Below, piece by piece: positions 41,976 through 51,517 of a DNA stretch of 62,789 nt; position 1 is the stretch's first letter, and the number at the start of each line of letters is the position of its first letter. The notes below the pieces were generated by a model. The model was not told the DNA's origin and ran no database searches. It worked only from the letters and a program-made list of their open reading frames with translations. Source of the stretch: Oscillospiraceae bacterium (GTDB taxonomy: Bacteria > Bacillota > Clostridia > Oscillospirales > Ruminococcaceae); assembly GCA_017396665.1 (NCBI GenBank), contig JAFQLH010000002.1, forward strand, positions 1 through 62,789, given 5' to 3'. The translations under genes were made by a program, and so were the position numbers.

Positions 41976-43133
41976 ATGAAAAGGTCAATTGAATACATTG
42001 TCAGCATTGTTATGCTCATAGTGCTGACTGTCTTTGCTTCGCCTTTGTACGAAACAGCAGTTGTTATTTCCTTTGCCCTGCTCATAACGGTACTCACTCT
42101 ACAGAGCATCAGCGACAGCTTCAGCATTCCTCTGACTGTGTTACAGCTTACAGGCTCTGTGATTCACGGCGTATTCTCGCAAAACCCATTCTGCTTCCTG
42201 CTGATGAGCCGGATAAGTACGCCAAAGCACGACTCTCTGAGGATTTTTACCCCTGCCCTGTTTTTATTAACAAGCGGTCTGATAAAGGGCGAAACGCTGT
42301 ACAGCGTGCTTTTCTATTCGGCAATTATCACTGTTATATCCGCAATACTCTATGCGACAGAAAAGCTTATCGTACACTACTTTGACACAAAGGACAGGCT
42401 CAGCCATTCGGTAAGCGTATGCGCCTTAGGAGAGCTCAGCGAGAAAAAGCTCAACGAGGAGCTGAGAATAAAAAATTATCTCTCTGACAGAAACGCAAGA
42501 CTTGAAGAGAGAGAAAACATAAGCCGAAATATTCACAACAGCGTCGGCCATTCTATAACTGCGGCGATAATGACTCTTGATGCGGCAGATATGCTCTTTG
42601 ACACAAATCCCGACAAGGCAAGAGAAAAGCTCGGAAGTGCAAACGAGCGTATCAGAGGCAGTCTTGCTTCTATAAGGCGTGCGGTAAGAGTTTTAGACAG
42701 CGAGGACAAGCCTGCTCCTTTAAGCGACCTTTGTGACAGCCTTGAATCAATTTGTCACAGCTTTACTATGGACACGAAAATCAAGGTCAGAATTACAACT
42801 GCCGACTGCCCCGGCGACAAGCTTATCCCGTCGGTTCACTCGGAGTTTTTCTGCTCTGCTTTAAGTGAGCTTCTTTCAAACGGCGTAAGACACGGAAATG
42901 CCGACACCTTCTTTGTATCGCTCACCTATGGCAGCAAGCACCTTCAGCTTACTGTTACGGACAACGGAAAGAGCGACTTTTGCGGTGACAACAGCGCTGA
43001 TAAAATAGAGGGCGGCTTCGGACTTAAAAAGCTTATTTCATATTGTGAGAAAAACGGCGGAAAGGCGGAGTTTTCAAATCCTGCGGGATTTAAAAGCGTT
43101 GTTACCCTGCCGATAATTGAGGAGGAAGGCTGA
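41976..43133 (+). CDS. NarL-type sensor histidine kinase (HisKA_3)
   Basis: 385 residues. About five N-terminal hydrophobic segments, then a linker helix, the HisKA_3 motif ENISRNIHNSVGHSITAAIM (phospho-His) and a short HATPase domain with LLSNGVRHG, VTDNGKSDF and GGFGLKKLI. ATG 41976 follows AGGGTGAAGG; in-frame ATGs at 41958 and 41886 are less likely. Overlaps the regulator gene as TGATG. Signal unknown; the downstream ABC transporter genes are the likely target. Confidence 0.88.
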   Translation: MKRSIEYIVSIVMLIVLTVFASPLYETAVVISFALLITVLTLQSISDSFSIPLTVLQLTGSVIHGVFSQNPFCFLLMSRISTPKHDSLRIFTPALFLLTSGLIKGETLYSVLFYSAIITVISAILYATEKLIVHYFDTKDRLSHSVSVCALGELSEKKLNEELRIKNYLSDRNARLEERENISRNIHNSVGHSITAAIMTLDAADMLFDTNPDKAREKLGSANERIRGSLASIRRAVRVLDSEDKPAPLSDLCDSLESICHSFTMDTKIKVRITTADCPGDKLIPSVHSEFFCSALSELLSNGVRHGNADTFFVSLTYGSKHLQLTVTDNGKSDFCGDNSADKIEGGFGLKKLISYCEKNGGKAEFSNPAGFKSVVTLPIIEEEG

Positions 43134-43756
43134 TGGAAAAGCTGAGAGCTTTACTTGTTGACGATGAACCGCTGCTGCTTGAAAGTCTTGAGATAATTCT
43201 GACAATAGGCGGTATGGACGTGGTTGGAATGGCGCACGACGGAAACGAGGCGCTTTCTATACTTGAAACAGCATCCTGCGATATAGCACTTGTGGACATA
43301 AATATGCAGGGCATGGGCGGAATAGAGCTTATCTCGCACTTAAGGAGAGATTATCCTGAGATTAAGATACTTGTCCTAACAACCTTTTATGACGACGAAA
43401 CTATCACGAAGGCAATCTCGGGCGGTGCCGACGGATATCTTCTCAAGGACAGCGGAAAGGACGCAATCCTGGGCGCTGTATCACAGATAATGAGCGGCCG
43501 CAACGTCATCGACTCGAAGGTTATGCAGAGGCTTGCGGCACTTATGTCGGGACAGAAAAGCGAGCCTGACATACTCAAGGAAATGACCGCAAGGGAGAAG
43601 GAAATCGCTACTCTGCTGTCGCAGGGGCTTTCCAACAAGCAGATTGCACAGAAGCTGTATATCTCTGAGGGAACAGTCAAGAACTACATAAGCGTTATCT
43701 ACGACAAGACGGGAATACACGACAGAGCAAAGCTTATCGTAGCTATAAACGGATAA
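43133..43756 (+). CDS. NarL/LuxR-family response regulator
   Basis: 207 residues. Receiver: VDDEPLLLES, phospho-Asp in IALVDINMQGMGG, VLTTFYDDE and LLKDSGKDA; output: LuxR helix-turn-helix LTAREKEIATLLSQG-like (here MTAREKEIATLLSQGLSNKQ) and EGTVKNYISVIYDKTG. Partner of the preceding kinase. Followed by a terminator, then the transporter genes. Confidence 0.93.
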   Translation: MEKLRALLVDDEPLLLESLEIILTIGGMDVVGMAHDGNEALSILETASCDIALVDINMQGMGGIELISHLRRDYPEIKILVLTTFYDDETITKAISGGADGYLLKDSGKDAILGAVSQIMSGRNVIDSKVMQRLAALMSGQKSEPDILKEMTAREKEIATLLSQGLSNKQIAQKLYISEGTVKNYISVIYDKTGIHDRAKLIVAING

Positions 43757-43761
43757 AATAT

Positions 43762-43810
43762 GTGACTGCAGTCATAGTCAGAATGTGACTGCGGTCACTT
43801 TTTCTTTTTT
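43762..43810 (+). terminator. Terminator after response regulator
   Basis: GTGACTGCAGTCA / TGACTGCGGTCAC 13-bp stem (one wobble) followed by a T-rich run. Confidence 0.85.
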
Positions 43811-43855
43811 GGTTGTTGTGGTAAAATGGTATTATCAAAAGTAGGGGGATAGACA

Positions 43856-45022
43856 ATGTCACAGACGCTGTATGCAAGGACATACCTTAAAAACAACAAA
43901 AAGCGTGTTGCAACGCTCATAATCAGCTTAACGCTTTGTATTATGCTCAACTACCTCACCAGCTTCCTGCTGGGTATTTCTATGGAAACGGTAAAACCGC
44001 TTTGCTACGAGGTGCCGAAAGTAATGCAGTATCTTAGCTACAACGATATGGATTTACTTATAGGCGAAGATACTGTAGTTGAAACCTATGACGAGGGCGT
44101 AGCACTCTTTAATGCTGAAATCGAAAAGCTCGCTCAGAAGATTGAAAATGATTGCGACAAGGTAAAAAGAGCTTTTCCTGCTCTGGTAATAGACGGAGAG
44201 CTCAGGGCACTTTTTGCGTCCTGGTACTTCGAGGGTGCGCTTATGGATAAGCAGTACATAGAGGAATACCTCGGATTCTATGACGCAAAGCTCATCGAGG
44301 GCAGAATGCCTGAGGGTGACGGAGAAGTGCTTCTCGACAGCATGACCATGAAAAACAACGGCTACAAAATCGGCGACGAGGTTAAATACTACACACTCTA
44401 TAAAATTGTCGGCGTTGTCGAAAGCGACTACAACCTCATCTGCGGTACACCACATCCCGATGATGATTCAGCAAAGCAGATTTTCATCTTCTCCGAAGGA
44501 ATCACAAACCTCAAAAACGAGCTTGCGACTATAGGTGTAAAGCTCGATTCAAACGGTATGTACTGGACAGACTACGAAAGTGCTACAGAAGATTACCAGA
44601 AGAATATGGTTGACGCAATCGAAGGCTCAACAAATATCGTGTATGTCGGAATTGTAATTTTAATGTGCGTTGCGCTTTGCGTAATCTACATAACCTTCCT
44701 GCGTGACAGACACAGCGAATGGTGTCTGTATGCTTCGATAGGCTACTCAAGAAAGTCGATATATCTCTCCATTATGCGAGAGCTTTCTTTCACATTTATT
44801 CTGTCACTTGTTATCGGTGCGGCAATAACGGCACTGTCAGTTTTCCTTATAAACGTTCTTTATATTACGCCGTCGGGACTTCTCGGAAATTCTCTTGACA
44901 CAGAGGCGATAAAGGATGTTCTCCGTGACTTCATCGTGTTCTTTGCGATACTTCAGATTCCTGTACGCTACGCACTTTACAGAATAAAAACAATCGACGC
45001 ACTCGGCGACGACCTTTACTAA
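43856..45022 (+). CDS. FtsX-like ABC transporter permease
   Basis: 388 residues: N-terminal helix (ATLIISLTLCIMLNYLTSFL), ~210-residue external domain, and a three-helix FtsX unit with CLYASIGYSRKSIYLSIM as coupling signature. Half the size of the permease at 32988. AGGGGG lies upstream of ATG 43856. It forms, with the next ATPase and the permease at 45718, a three-gene transporter with two different permeases. Confidence 0.85.
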   Translation: MSQTLYARTYLKNNKKRVATLIISLTLCIMLNYLTSFLLGISMETVKPLCYEVPKVMQYLSYNDMDLLIGEDTVVETYDEGVALFNAEIEKLAQKIENDCDKVKRAFPALVIDGELRALFASWYFEGALMDKQYIEEYLGFYDAKLIEGRMPEGDGEVLLDSMTMKNNGYKIGDEVKYYTLYKIVGVVESDYNLICGTPHPDDDSAKQIFIFSEGITNLKNELATIGVKLDSNGMYWTDYESATEDYQKNMVDAIEGSTNIVYVGIVILMCVALCVIYITFLRDRHSEWCLYASIGYSRKSIYLSIMRELSFTFILSLVIGAAITALSVFLINVLYITPSGLLGNSLDTEAIKDVLRDFIVFFAILQIPVRYALYRIKTIDALGDDLY

Positions 45023-45043
45023 TTATTTGAGGGGATACGACTT

Positions 45044-45721
45044 ATGTTTGAAATAAAGAATATTACAATGATTTATGATATGGACAAGGCAGAAAAGGTA
45101 TACGCACTCAAGGGCTTTGACCTCACCCTGCCGGACAAGGGACTCATAGGTATCATCGGACCTTCAGGTTCGGGAAAGTCCACACTTATGTACTGCCTTT
45201 CAACTCTTAAGAATCCGACAAGCGGAAACATTCTCTATAACGGCAAGGAGCTTACTGCTCTGCGTGACTCAGAGCGTGAAACAGTAAGACGTGACGAATT
45301 CGGCTTTGTGTTCCAGAGACATTTCCTTGTGCCTTATATGTCGGCACTCGACAACGTTACTGTTGCTGCGGCAAAGGGCGGTGCAGACACTGTAAAGAAG
45401 GCGACAGAGCTTCTTTCATCCTTCGGGCTTGGAAGTAAGGAAATCTCAAAGCGTCCCTCGAAGCTTTCGGGCGGACAGCGACAGAGAACGGCTATCGCAA
45501 GAGCTATGATTAACAGCCCTAAGGTGCTGTTTGCAGACGAACCTACAGCCGCTCTTGACCACGACAACGCATTTCTTGTAATGGAGATTTTAAAGGAATA
45601 CTCAAAGGATAATCTCGTGCTTGTTATCACCCACGACCGTTCTATCTTAAAGGATGCGGACAGCGTTATAGAAATGTGGGACGGCGACATCAGTGCTATC
45701 AAGGAGGCAAGCGAGATATGA
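45044..45721 (+). CDS. ABC transporter ATP-binding protein
   Basis: 225 residues. Walker A GPSGSGKST, Q-loop FVFQRHFLVPYM, signature LSGGQRQRTAIARAM, Walker B VLFADEPTAALDHD, His in VITHDRS. FtsX-associated (MacB/LolD-like) type. The stop overlaps the next start (ATGA), so production of ATPase and second permease is coupled. Confidence 0.94.
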   Translation: MFEIKNITMIYDMDKAEKVYALKGFDLTLPDKGLIGIIGPSGSGKSTLMYCLSTLKNPTSGNILYNGKELTALRDSERETVRRDEFGFVFQRHFLVPYMSALDNVTVAAAKGGADTVKKATELLSSFGLGSKEISKRPSKLSGGQRQRTAIARAMINSPKVLFADEPTAALDHDNAFLVMEILKEYSKDNLVLVITHDRSILKDADSVIEMWDGDISAIKEASEI

Positions 45722-46824
45722 GTCCATTCTCACCACTTTACTACATAAAGCAGAACAAGTCACGCTGCATACTGCTGATGCTGATGCTTATGCTAAGCTC
45801 TGTTATTTACGTCGGCGGACTCTATGTAACAGGCCCGCCTTCAACCTTTGAGTCGCTGGCTTATACAAACGACCACTGCGTGTATATGATTGATGTTTCA
45901 GGTGTGAAGAAAAGAGAAAGCCATATGGACGAGTTTATGGCAGAGGTCAAGGCAGATGAAACACTCGATTATATTTATTATGCTCCGAATATGGCGTATT
46001 TCAACTGGGATACGGTAATGAATTTTACCTGCAGCTCAAACCACATGACCTTCGGCTCGGTTGAGGATTTTAAAAAGCACTGCGAATATTTAGACATTGA
46101 TGTTGACTACTCAAAGCTTAAGACAGGAAGCCTTGTTCTTTCTGAATTGCTCGCAAAGAACTTAGGTCTTGAGCTCGGCGATACAATCGACGAGTTTGAA
46201 AAAAGTGAGCTTTATAACGTTTATGAGGGCTACACTCTGACCGTTGATTACATTACAGACCAGGACGGATATGCCGCTTATATGATTTCAGACAGAACCA
46301 GCGAGAAGGCTATTTATCTCTACGGCAAGACTATAACAGGCGACGCTCTCAGAGCAAAGGCAATAACGCTGGGTGCTAAATACGATATCTTCGTCGGCGG
46401 CACCACTATGGAAGACATCGACTCGCAGTTCTCGGCATTCTACTTCATCTTCGGATTTATCGTAATCCTCGTGTCTGTTATTATCGCAATCACCATAAAC
46501 ACAGCCTTTGCAGGTATGTACCAGAAGAGAAACTACGAGATTGCTGTTTACCGTGCCATCGGTATAAGCAAAAAGAAAATCCTCCGCAAGCTCGCTATGG
46601 AGCTTATCATAAGCGATATAATCGCTGTAGTAATCGGCGGCTCCGTAACAATGCTCTTTTTGTACCTCTTCAATAACCTCGTGCTCTACCCGAAGGGACT
46701 ATACCTCAATTACTTCCACCCGCTCGCTCTCGCAGGTGTCCTGATTTGTAACCTCGTGAGCCTTGTCCCGCTTATCCTCTGTAGAGTAAAACAAATCAAA
46801 AAAGCAGATATCACCGAATACTAA
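45718..46824 (+). CDS. FtsX-like ABC transporter permease
   Basis: 368 residues: N-terminal helix (CILLMLMLMLSSVIYVGGLY), external domain, and C-terminal FtsX helices with EIAVYRAIGISKKKILRKLA as coupling signature. ATG 45718 overlaps the ATPase stop; the longer frame to 45676 lies in the ATPase gene. Only weakly similar to the permease at 43856, so the pair is probably a heterodimer. Ends five bases before a long inverted repeat. Confidence 0.85.
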   Translation: MSPFSPLYYIKQNKSRCILLMLMLMLSSVIYVGGLYVTGPPSTFESLAYTNDHCVYMIDVSGVKKRESHMDEFMAEVKADETLDYIYYAPNMAYFNWDTVMNFTCSSNHMTFGSVEDFKKHCEYLDIDVDYSKLKTGSLVLSELLAKNLGLELGDTIDEFEKSELYNVYEGYTLTVDYITDQDGYAAYMISDRTSEKAIYLYGKTITGDALRAKAITLGAKYDIFVGGTTMEDIDSQFSAFYFIFGFIVILVSVIIAITINTAFAGMYQKRNYEIAVYRAIGISKKKILRKLAMELIISDIIAVVIGGSVTMLFLYLFNNLVLYPKGLYLNYFHPLALAGVLICNLVSLVPLILCRVKQIKKADITEY

Positions 46825-46828
46825 GGAC

Positions 46829-47090
46829 AGTATACATATAGAAGTTTATATGTATTTATCGGGGGAAACCTTTCTGAAGAAAGTTTATCCCCCGAACCCC
46901 CTTACAAAGACTTTTAATATTATTTCAGCCCCATAGGGTGTACATCACAAAGTTGAGATTTTAATCTCTCTTGGTGCATACCCTATGGGGCTGAAATTTT
47001 ACTAAAAGTTTTAGGAAAGGAGTTTGAGGAACAACCCTTTTTCAAAAGGGTTTTCCTCAATAGACACACACAAGCTTTTGTATGTATACT
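46829..47090. repeat. 262-bp fold-back inverted repeat (MITE-like or bidirectional terminator)
   Basis: The ends AGTATACATA / TATGTATACT are perfect inverted copies. Inner arms TTTCAGCCCCATAGGGT (about 46924-46940) and ACCCTATGGGGCTGAAA (about 46981-46998) pair over 17 bp. Between them each arm carries its own hairpin at the same relative place: CGGGGGAAACC...TATCCCCCG on the left and TGAGGAACAACCC...GGGTTTTCCTCA on the right. The arms align along their full ~110 bp at moderate identity. No ORF and no clear target-site duplication. It fills the gap between convergent genes and abuts the azlD stop. Confidence 0.8.
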
Positions 47091-47091
47091 A

Positions 47092-47412
47092 TCACTTTAG
47101 GATTGAGGCGATAAATTCGGTGACATAGACCGAGACGCAGGAGAAGACGGCGACTGTGAGGAGGCTTTTCTCCTTATATGCGAGGGCAACTGCGACGAGC
47201 AGAGCGACGACGGAAGACAGGAGCATATCGGTTGCGAAGAAGATATCGGGGATAGTCATAGCCGACAGCACGGCGAACGGGACATACTCTAAGAAGCTTC
47301 GTACAAATCTGCTTTTAATCTTCCTGTTGAACATTGCAAACGGCACGGCCCTTATGAGATAGGTAACGAGTGCCATTACGACTAAGTACTTAAAGAAAAC
47401 GAGTGAACTCAT
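47092..47412 (-). CDS. azlD: Branched-chain amino acid exporter small subunit AzlD
   Basis: 106 residues with four hydrophobic helices and the family motif LVTYLIRAVPFAMF near the N-terminus. It pairs with AzlC to export branched-chain amino acids or analogues. Start overlaps the azlC stop by four bases. The stop codon is the first triplet next to the inverted-repeat element, which may have trimmed or replaced the original 3' end. Confidence 0.88.
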   Translation of the reverse strand: MSSLVFFKYLVVMALVTYLIRAVPFAMFNRKIKSRFVRSFLEYVPFAVLSAMTIPDIFFATDMLLSSVVALLVAVALAYKEKSLLTVAVFSCVSVYVTEFIASILK

Positions 47413-48119
47413 ACCTGCGCCTCCTTTCCGTCATCAATCGGGAAAAGCCACGCACCGACACCGGCGGCAGCTACAGCGCAGATGATAATTGAAAAGCCTG
47501 CCGACACGCTATTGAGCACAGGCAGGAATCTGAACGCACAGCTCATCAGAGCGCCTATTGCGACAACGACCGTTACAGCCCTTGTCTTTTTCATAGGCGG
47601 AACAAATATAGCTATGAACATTCCGTATATTGCAACAGACAGAGCCGACTGAACAGCCGCAGGGAGAACATTTCCCGCAACCGCACCGAGGAGAGTTCCC
47701 GTTGACCAGCCGATAAACGGAGTAACAATAAGTCCTGCCATATACGATGCAGTCACGCTGTGGAGCTTTCCGCTTGCTACGGCAAAAATCTCGTCTGTCA
47801 TACCGAAGCCGCACAGCCACCTCTTGAGCCTTGAAAAGCTCTTGTCGACCTTCTGCGTGAGCGAAAGCGACATAAGTGCGTATCGCATATTTATTACAAG
47901 CTGAGTTAAAGCGATTTCTACAAGCGGACCGCTTGCCGCCATTACCGAAAGTCCTGCAAACTGTCCTGCAGAAGTGAGGTTTGTCATAGAAATCAGAAGC
48001 GCCTGCCACCAGTACAGTCCGTCTGCAACCGCCTTCATTCCGAAGGTGAAGGACACAGACAGGTATCCCAGAGCTATAGGTATTCCGTCTCTGAGACCTT
48101 TTAAGAATTTTGAAAGCAT
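47409..48119 (-). CDS. azlC: Branched-chain amino acid exporter large subunit AzlC
   Basis: 236 residues, five or six transmembrane segments. Conserved LRDGIPIALGYLSVSFTFG start and MTDEIFAV-type cytoplasmic motif (CGFGMTDEIFAVA). Forms an exporter with AzlD. The gene follows thrB by 15 bp, so threonine-pathway and amino-acid efflux genes are co-transcribed. Confidence 0.9.
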   Translation of the reverse strand: MLSKFLKGLRDGIPIALGYLSVSFTFGMKAVADGLYWWQALLISMTNLTSAGQFAGLSVMAASGPLVEIALTQLVINMRYALMSLSLTQKVDKSFSRLKRWLCGFGMTDEIFAVASGKLHSVTASYMAGLIVTPFIGWSTGTLLGAVAGNVLPAAVQSALSVAIYGMFIAIFVPPMKKTRAVTVVVAIGALMSCAFRFLPVLNSVSAGFSIIICAVAAAGVGAWLFPIDDGKEAQV

Positions 48120-48134
48120 TTTATATCACCGGGA

Positions 48135-49022
48135 TTATATCAAAGTTGTTCCCTCGTTGTCAATTTTAAGCTCGCACACCTGCCAGCTTCCAAGACCTGC
48201 AGATTCGAGGGAGAATCTGAGCTTGCCTGCGAAGAACTCGTTTTCCTCGTCGGCAATTGCCATAATTGTAGGACCTGCACCGCTTATATATGCCGCATAT
48301 GCGCCGTGTGTGTAGGCAATATCAAAAACATCCTTCGCACCCGGGATAAGCCCCATTCTGTACGGCTGGTGCAGTCTGTCGTCAACACCTATTTTAAGGT
48401 TTTCAAACTTGCCTGTTAAAAGCGACGAGGAGAAAAGTGCGGCTCTTGAGAGGTTGTAAACAGCATCCTTGAAATCAATCTGCTTTGGCAGGCAGGCTCT
48501 CGCCTTCTCTGTCGAAAGCTCAAAATCAGGAATAATCGCCACGAACTTAAGCTTTGTGTAAACCTCCTGCTTTACCCAATGAACCTTTCTTCCGTCAAAC
48601 ACGGCTGTAACAATTCCGCCTAAAAGTGCAGGGGCTGTGTTGTCGGGGTGCCCTTCAATCTGTGCGGAGAGATTTACGATGTCATCATCGGAAAGAGGCT
48701 TCCCAAGAAGCGTGTTTGCACCCACAAGCCCTGCCACGATACAAGCCGACGAAGAGCCAAGACCTCTTGTCATGGGGATATTGTTTGTCTGGACAAGCTT
48801 AAGTCCCGTGAGCTTCTTGCCACAAACCTCGTACAAATCCTTTGCTGCAACATATATCATATTTTTCTCATCTGTCGGAACGGCGGTGTTGTCGGCAGAG
48901 ATAATCTCTATCCTGTCGCTTTCCTCCATTTCGACATAGTTATACATACTAAGGGCAAGTCCGAGAGCGTCAAAGCCTGCTCCGAGGTTTGCACTTGTTG
49001 CGGGGATACGAATCTTTATCAT
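48135..49022 (-). CDS. thrB: Homoserine kinase
   Basis: 295 residues, GHMP kinase family. N-terminal IRIPATSANLGAGFDALGLA, ATP-binding PMTRGLGSSSACIVAGL and C-terminal AAYISGAGPTIMAIA. Phosphorylates homoserine on the way to threonine; the homoserine dehydrogenase gene lies 3 kb away in a separate operon. First gene of thrB-azlC-azlD. Confidence 0.96.
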   Translation of the reverse strand: MIKIRIPATSANLGAGFDALGLALSMYNYVEMEESDRIEIISADNTAVPTDEKNMIYVAAKDLYEVCGKKLTGLKLVQTNNIPMTRGLGSSSACIVAGLVGANTLLGKPLSDDDIVNLSAQIEGHPDNTAPALLGGIVTAVFDGRKVHWVKQEVYTKLKFVAIIPDFELSTEKARACLPKQIDFKDAVYNLSRAALFSSSLLTGKFENLKIGVDDRLHQPYRMGLIPGAKDVFDIAYTHGAYAAYISGAGPTIMAIADEENEFFAGKLRFSLESAGLGSWQVCELKIDNEGTTLI

Positions 49023-49066
49023 TTCATTCTTTTACTCCATTCAGCTATAGTTTAAATCCACATTAC

Positions 49067-49095
49067 ATTATAGCCCACGAAATGCACTTTGTCAA
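49067..49095 (-). promoter_or_regulatory. Promoter of thrB operon
   Basis: Minus-strand TTGACA, 17-bp spacer, TATAAT: perfect consensus, 45 bp before thrB. Confidence 0.8.
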
Positions 49096-49183
49096 TTAAG
49101 CAAACCCTTGACTATTATTTCAAAATTAATACCTTAATTGATTAATGTCCTCCGTTTTAGTGCAGTTTTAATAAAATTATCCT

Positions 49184-49211
49184 TGACTTGAATGAGCAAT
49201 TATGATACATT
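49184..49211 (+). promoter_or_regulatory. Promoter of alcohol dehydrogenase operon
   Basis: TTGACT, about 16-bp spacer ending TATGA, TACATT, 48 bp before the gene. Confidence 0.55.
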
Positions 49212-49258
49212 TAACACAGTAAATCAATAATAAAAAAATCACGAAAGGATACGATATT

Positions 49259-50440
49259 ATGGATAATTTCAGCTTTTACAGCCCTACTGAGTTTGTATTC
49301 GGCAAGGGACAGGAAAACAATTGCGGAGCGCTTGTTAAAAAGTACGGCGGAAGCCGTGTTCTCATTCACTACGGCGGAGGCTCTGCTGTAAGGTCGGGAC
49401 TTCTCGACAGGGTAAAGGCTTCTCTCGACGCTGCAGGTGTTACTTATGTTACACTCGGCGGTGTACAGCCAAACCCTCGTGACACACTTATCTACAAGGG
49501 CATTGAGCTTTGCAGAAAGGAAAACGTTGACTTCATTCTTTCAGTAGGCGGCGGCTCATGCATTGACTCATCAAAGGGCATCGCACTGGGCGTTCCTTAC
49601 GACGGAGATTTCTGGGACTTCTACGGCACAGGAAAGCCTGTTGAAAAGGCACTCCCTATCGGCACGGTTCTGACAATTGCCGCAGCAGGAAGCGAAGGCT
49701 CCGGCGCTTCTGTTGTTACAAAGGAGGAGGGTATGCTCAAGCGTGACGTAGGCTCTGATATGCTCAGACCACGCTTCTCGGTTTTAAATCCTGAGCTTAC
49801 TCAGACGCTTCCGCCTTATCAGACAGCATGCGGTGCAACAGACATTATGGCACACGTTTTTGAAAGATACTTCACAAACACACCTGAGGTTGAAATCACA
49901 GACAGACTTTGTGAGGCTATCTTAATCACAATGGTGAAGGAAACTCCCCGTGTTATCGAAAATCCTGATAACTACGAGGCAAGAGCAAACATTATGTGGG
50001 CAGGAACAGTTGCACACAACGACATCGTTGGTGTAGGAAGAAGCCAGGACTGGAACAGCCACGGCCTTGAGCACGAGCTTTCGGGACTTTATGACGTAGC
50101 TCACGGCGCAGGTCTTGCGGTTGTAATGCCTGCGTGGATGGAGTTTGTATACAAGCACAACATCAATCGCTTCTGTCAGATGGCAACAAGAGTTTTCGGA
50201 TGTCAGATGAATTTTGAAAATCCTGAGGCAACTGCGCTTCAGGGTATAAAGTGCTTCAGAAAGTTCCTTCACGAAATCGGTATGCCGATTAACTTTGAGG
50301 AGCTTGGTGCAAAGGCTGAGGACATTCCTGTTCTCGTTGAAAAGCTCGGAATCGGCGACGGCACAAGAGGCGGCTTTGTTTCACTCACAGCGGCTGACGT
50401 TACCGAAATATACACAATAGCTTCAAAGGCTACACTCTAA
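49259..50440 (+). CDS. Iron-containing alcohol dehydrogenase
   Basis: 393 residues. NAD(P)-binding GGGSCIDSSKGIALG, AAAGSEGSGASVV, and metal-binding His residues in HGLEHELSGLYDVAHGAGLA. It resembles YqhD/BdhA-type butanol dehydrogenases; aldehyde substrate range not deducible. GAAAGGA precedes ATG 49259. Followed after 13 bp by a Rossmann-fold protein, so probably one operon. Confidence 0.92.
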   Translation: MDNFSFYSPTEFVFGKGQENNCGALVKKYGGSRVLIHYGGGSAVRSGLLDRVKASLDAAGVTYVTLGGVQPNPRDTLIYKGIELCRKENVDFILSVGGGSCIDSSKGIALGVPYDGDFWDFYGTGKPVEKALPIGTVLTIAAAGSEGSGASVVTKEEGMLKRDVGSDMLRPRFSVLNPELTQTLPPYQTACGATDIMAHVFERYFTNTPEVEITDRLCEAILITMVKETPRVIENPDNYEARANIMWAGTVAHNDIVGVGRSQDWNSHGLEHELSGLYDVAHGAGLAVVMPAWMEFVYKHNINRFCQMATRVFGCQMNFENPEATALQGIKCFRKFLHEIGMPINFEELGAKAEDIPVLVEKLGIGDGTRGGFVSLTAADVTEIYTIASKATL

Positions 50441-50453
50441 GGAGGTCAACACT

Positions 50454-51467
50454 ATGAAGGTTCTTTTAATAGGCGGAACAGGTACTATAAGCATGGCTAT
50501 AACAAAGCTTCTTCTCCAGAAGGGCGAAGAGGTATGGCTTTTAAACAGAGGCACAAGAACTGCCGAGCTTCCTGAGGGTGCAAACTTTATCACTACCGAC
50601 ATCGGAAACGAAGAAGAGACAGCCAAGAAGCTTGAGGGTATGACCTTCGACGCAGTATGCGAGTTTATCGGCTTTGTTCCTTCACAGCTTGAGCGTGACT
50701 ACAGACTGTTTGCAGGAAAGACAAAGCAGTACATTTACATAAGCTCCGCTTCTGCTTATCAGAAGCCTCTTTCAGACTTTAAGATTACCGAGTCAACACC
50801 GCTTTCAAATCCCTACTGGCAGTATTCAAGAGATAAGATTGCCTGCGAGGAATACCTTATGAAGATGTACAGAGAAAACGGCTTCCCTGTTACAATCGTA
50901 AGACCAAGCCACACCTACGACGAGCGTTCGGTACCGCTTGGAGTTCATGGAAACAAGGGCTCCTGGCAGGTTGTAAAGAGAATGATGGAGGGCAAGCCTG
51001 TCATCATTCACGGTGACGGAACATCGCTCTGGACTATGACACACAACAGCGATTTTGCCAAGGCTTATGTAGGTCTTATCGGCAACATCCACGCAATCGG
51101 CGAAGCTTACCACATCACCTCCGACGAGTCTGTTACATGGAATCAGATTTATCAGATTATCGCTGACGCACTCGGCGTAAAGCTCAACGCTTACTACGTT
51201 CCGTCTGATTTCCTTGCTAAGACAAGCAACTACGACTTTACAGGAAGTCTTATCGGTGACAAGTCCAATTCTGTTGTTTTCGACAACTCAAAGGTCAAGA
51301 GAGCTGTTCCTGACTTTGTTGCTACAACAAGACTTGATATGGGCATAAAGCTCGCTATCAAGAACATTCTCTCAAAGCCTGAGCTTCAGGTTGAAGACCC
51401 TGAATTTGACGAGTGGTGCGACAAGGTTATCGACTCTCTCGAAAAGGCAAAGGCATCAATTCTTTAA
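50454..51467 (+). CDS. NAD-dependent epimerase/dehydratase (extended SDR)
   Basis: 337 residues. LLIGGTGTISMAITKLLL Rossmann motif, IYISSASAYQ (catalytic Ser), QYSRDKIACEEY (YxxxK) and VTIVRPSHTYD. The glycine motif GGTGTIS is the RNA-binding/UDP-sugar epimerase-like form seen in clostridial proteins of unknown substrate. AAGGAGG precedes ATG 50454. Ends with a terminator. Confidence 0.88.
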   Translation: MKVLLIGGTGTISMAITKLLLQKGEEVWLLNRGTRTAELPEGANFITTDIGNEEETAKKLEGMTFDAVCEFIGFVPSQLERDYRLFAGKTKQYIYISSASAYQKPLSDFKITESTPLSNPYWQYSRDKIACEEYLMKMYRENGFPVTIVRPSHTYDERSVPLGVHGNKGSWQVVKRMMEGKPVIIHGDGTSLWTMTHNSDFAKAYVGLIGNIHAIGEAYHITSDESVTWNQIYQIIADALGVKLNAYYVPSDFLAKTSNYDFTGSLIGDKSNSVVFDNSKVKRAVPDFVATTRLDMGIKLAIKNILSKPELQVEDPEFDEWCDKVIDSLEKAKASIL

Positions 51468-51479
51468 ATCACAAACAGC

Positions 51480-51515
51480 AAAGCCTTCGGCAGTTTTATC
51501 TGCTGAAGGCTTTTA
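51480..51515 (+). terminator. Terminator after SDR gene
   Basis: AAGCCTTCGGCAG / CTGCTGAAGGCTT 13-bp stem (one wobble), T-rich tail. Confidence 0.9.
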
Positions 51516-51517
51516 TT

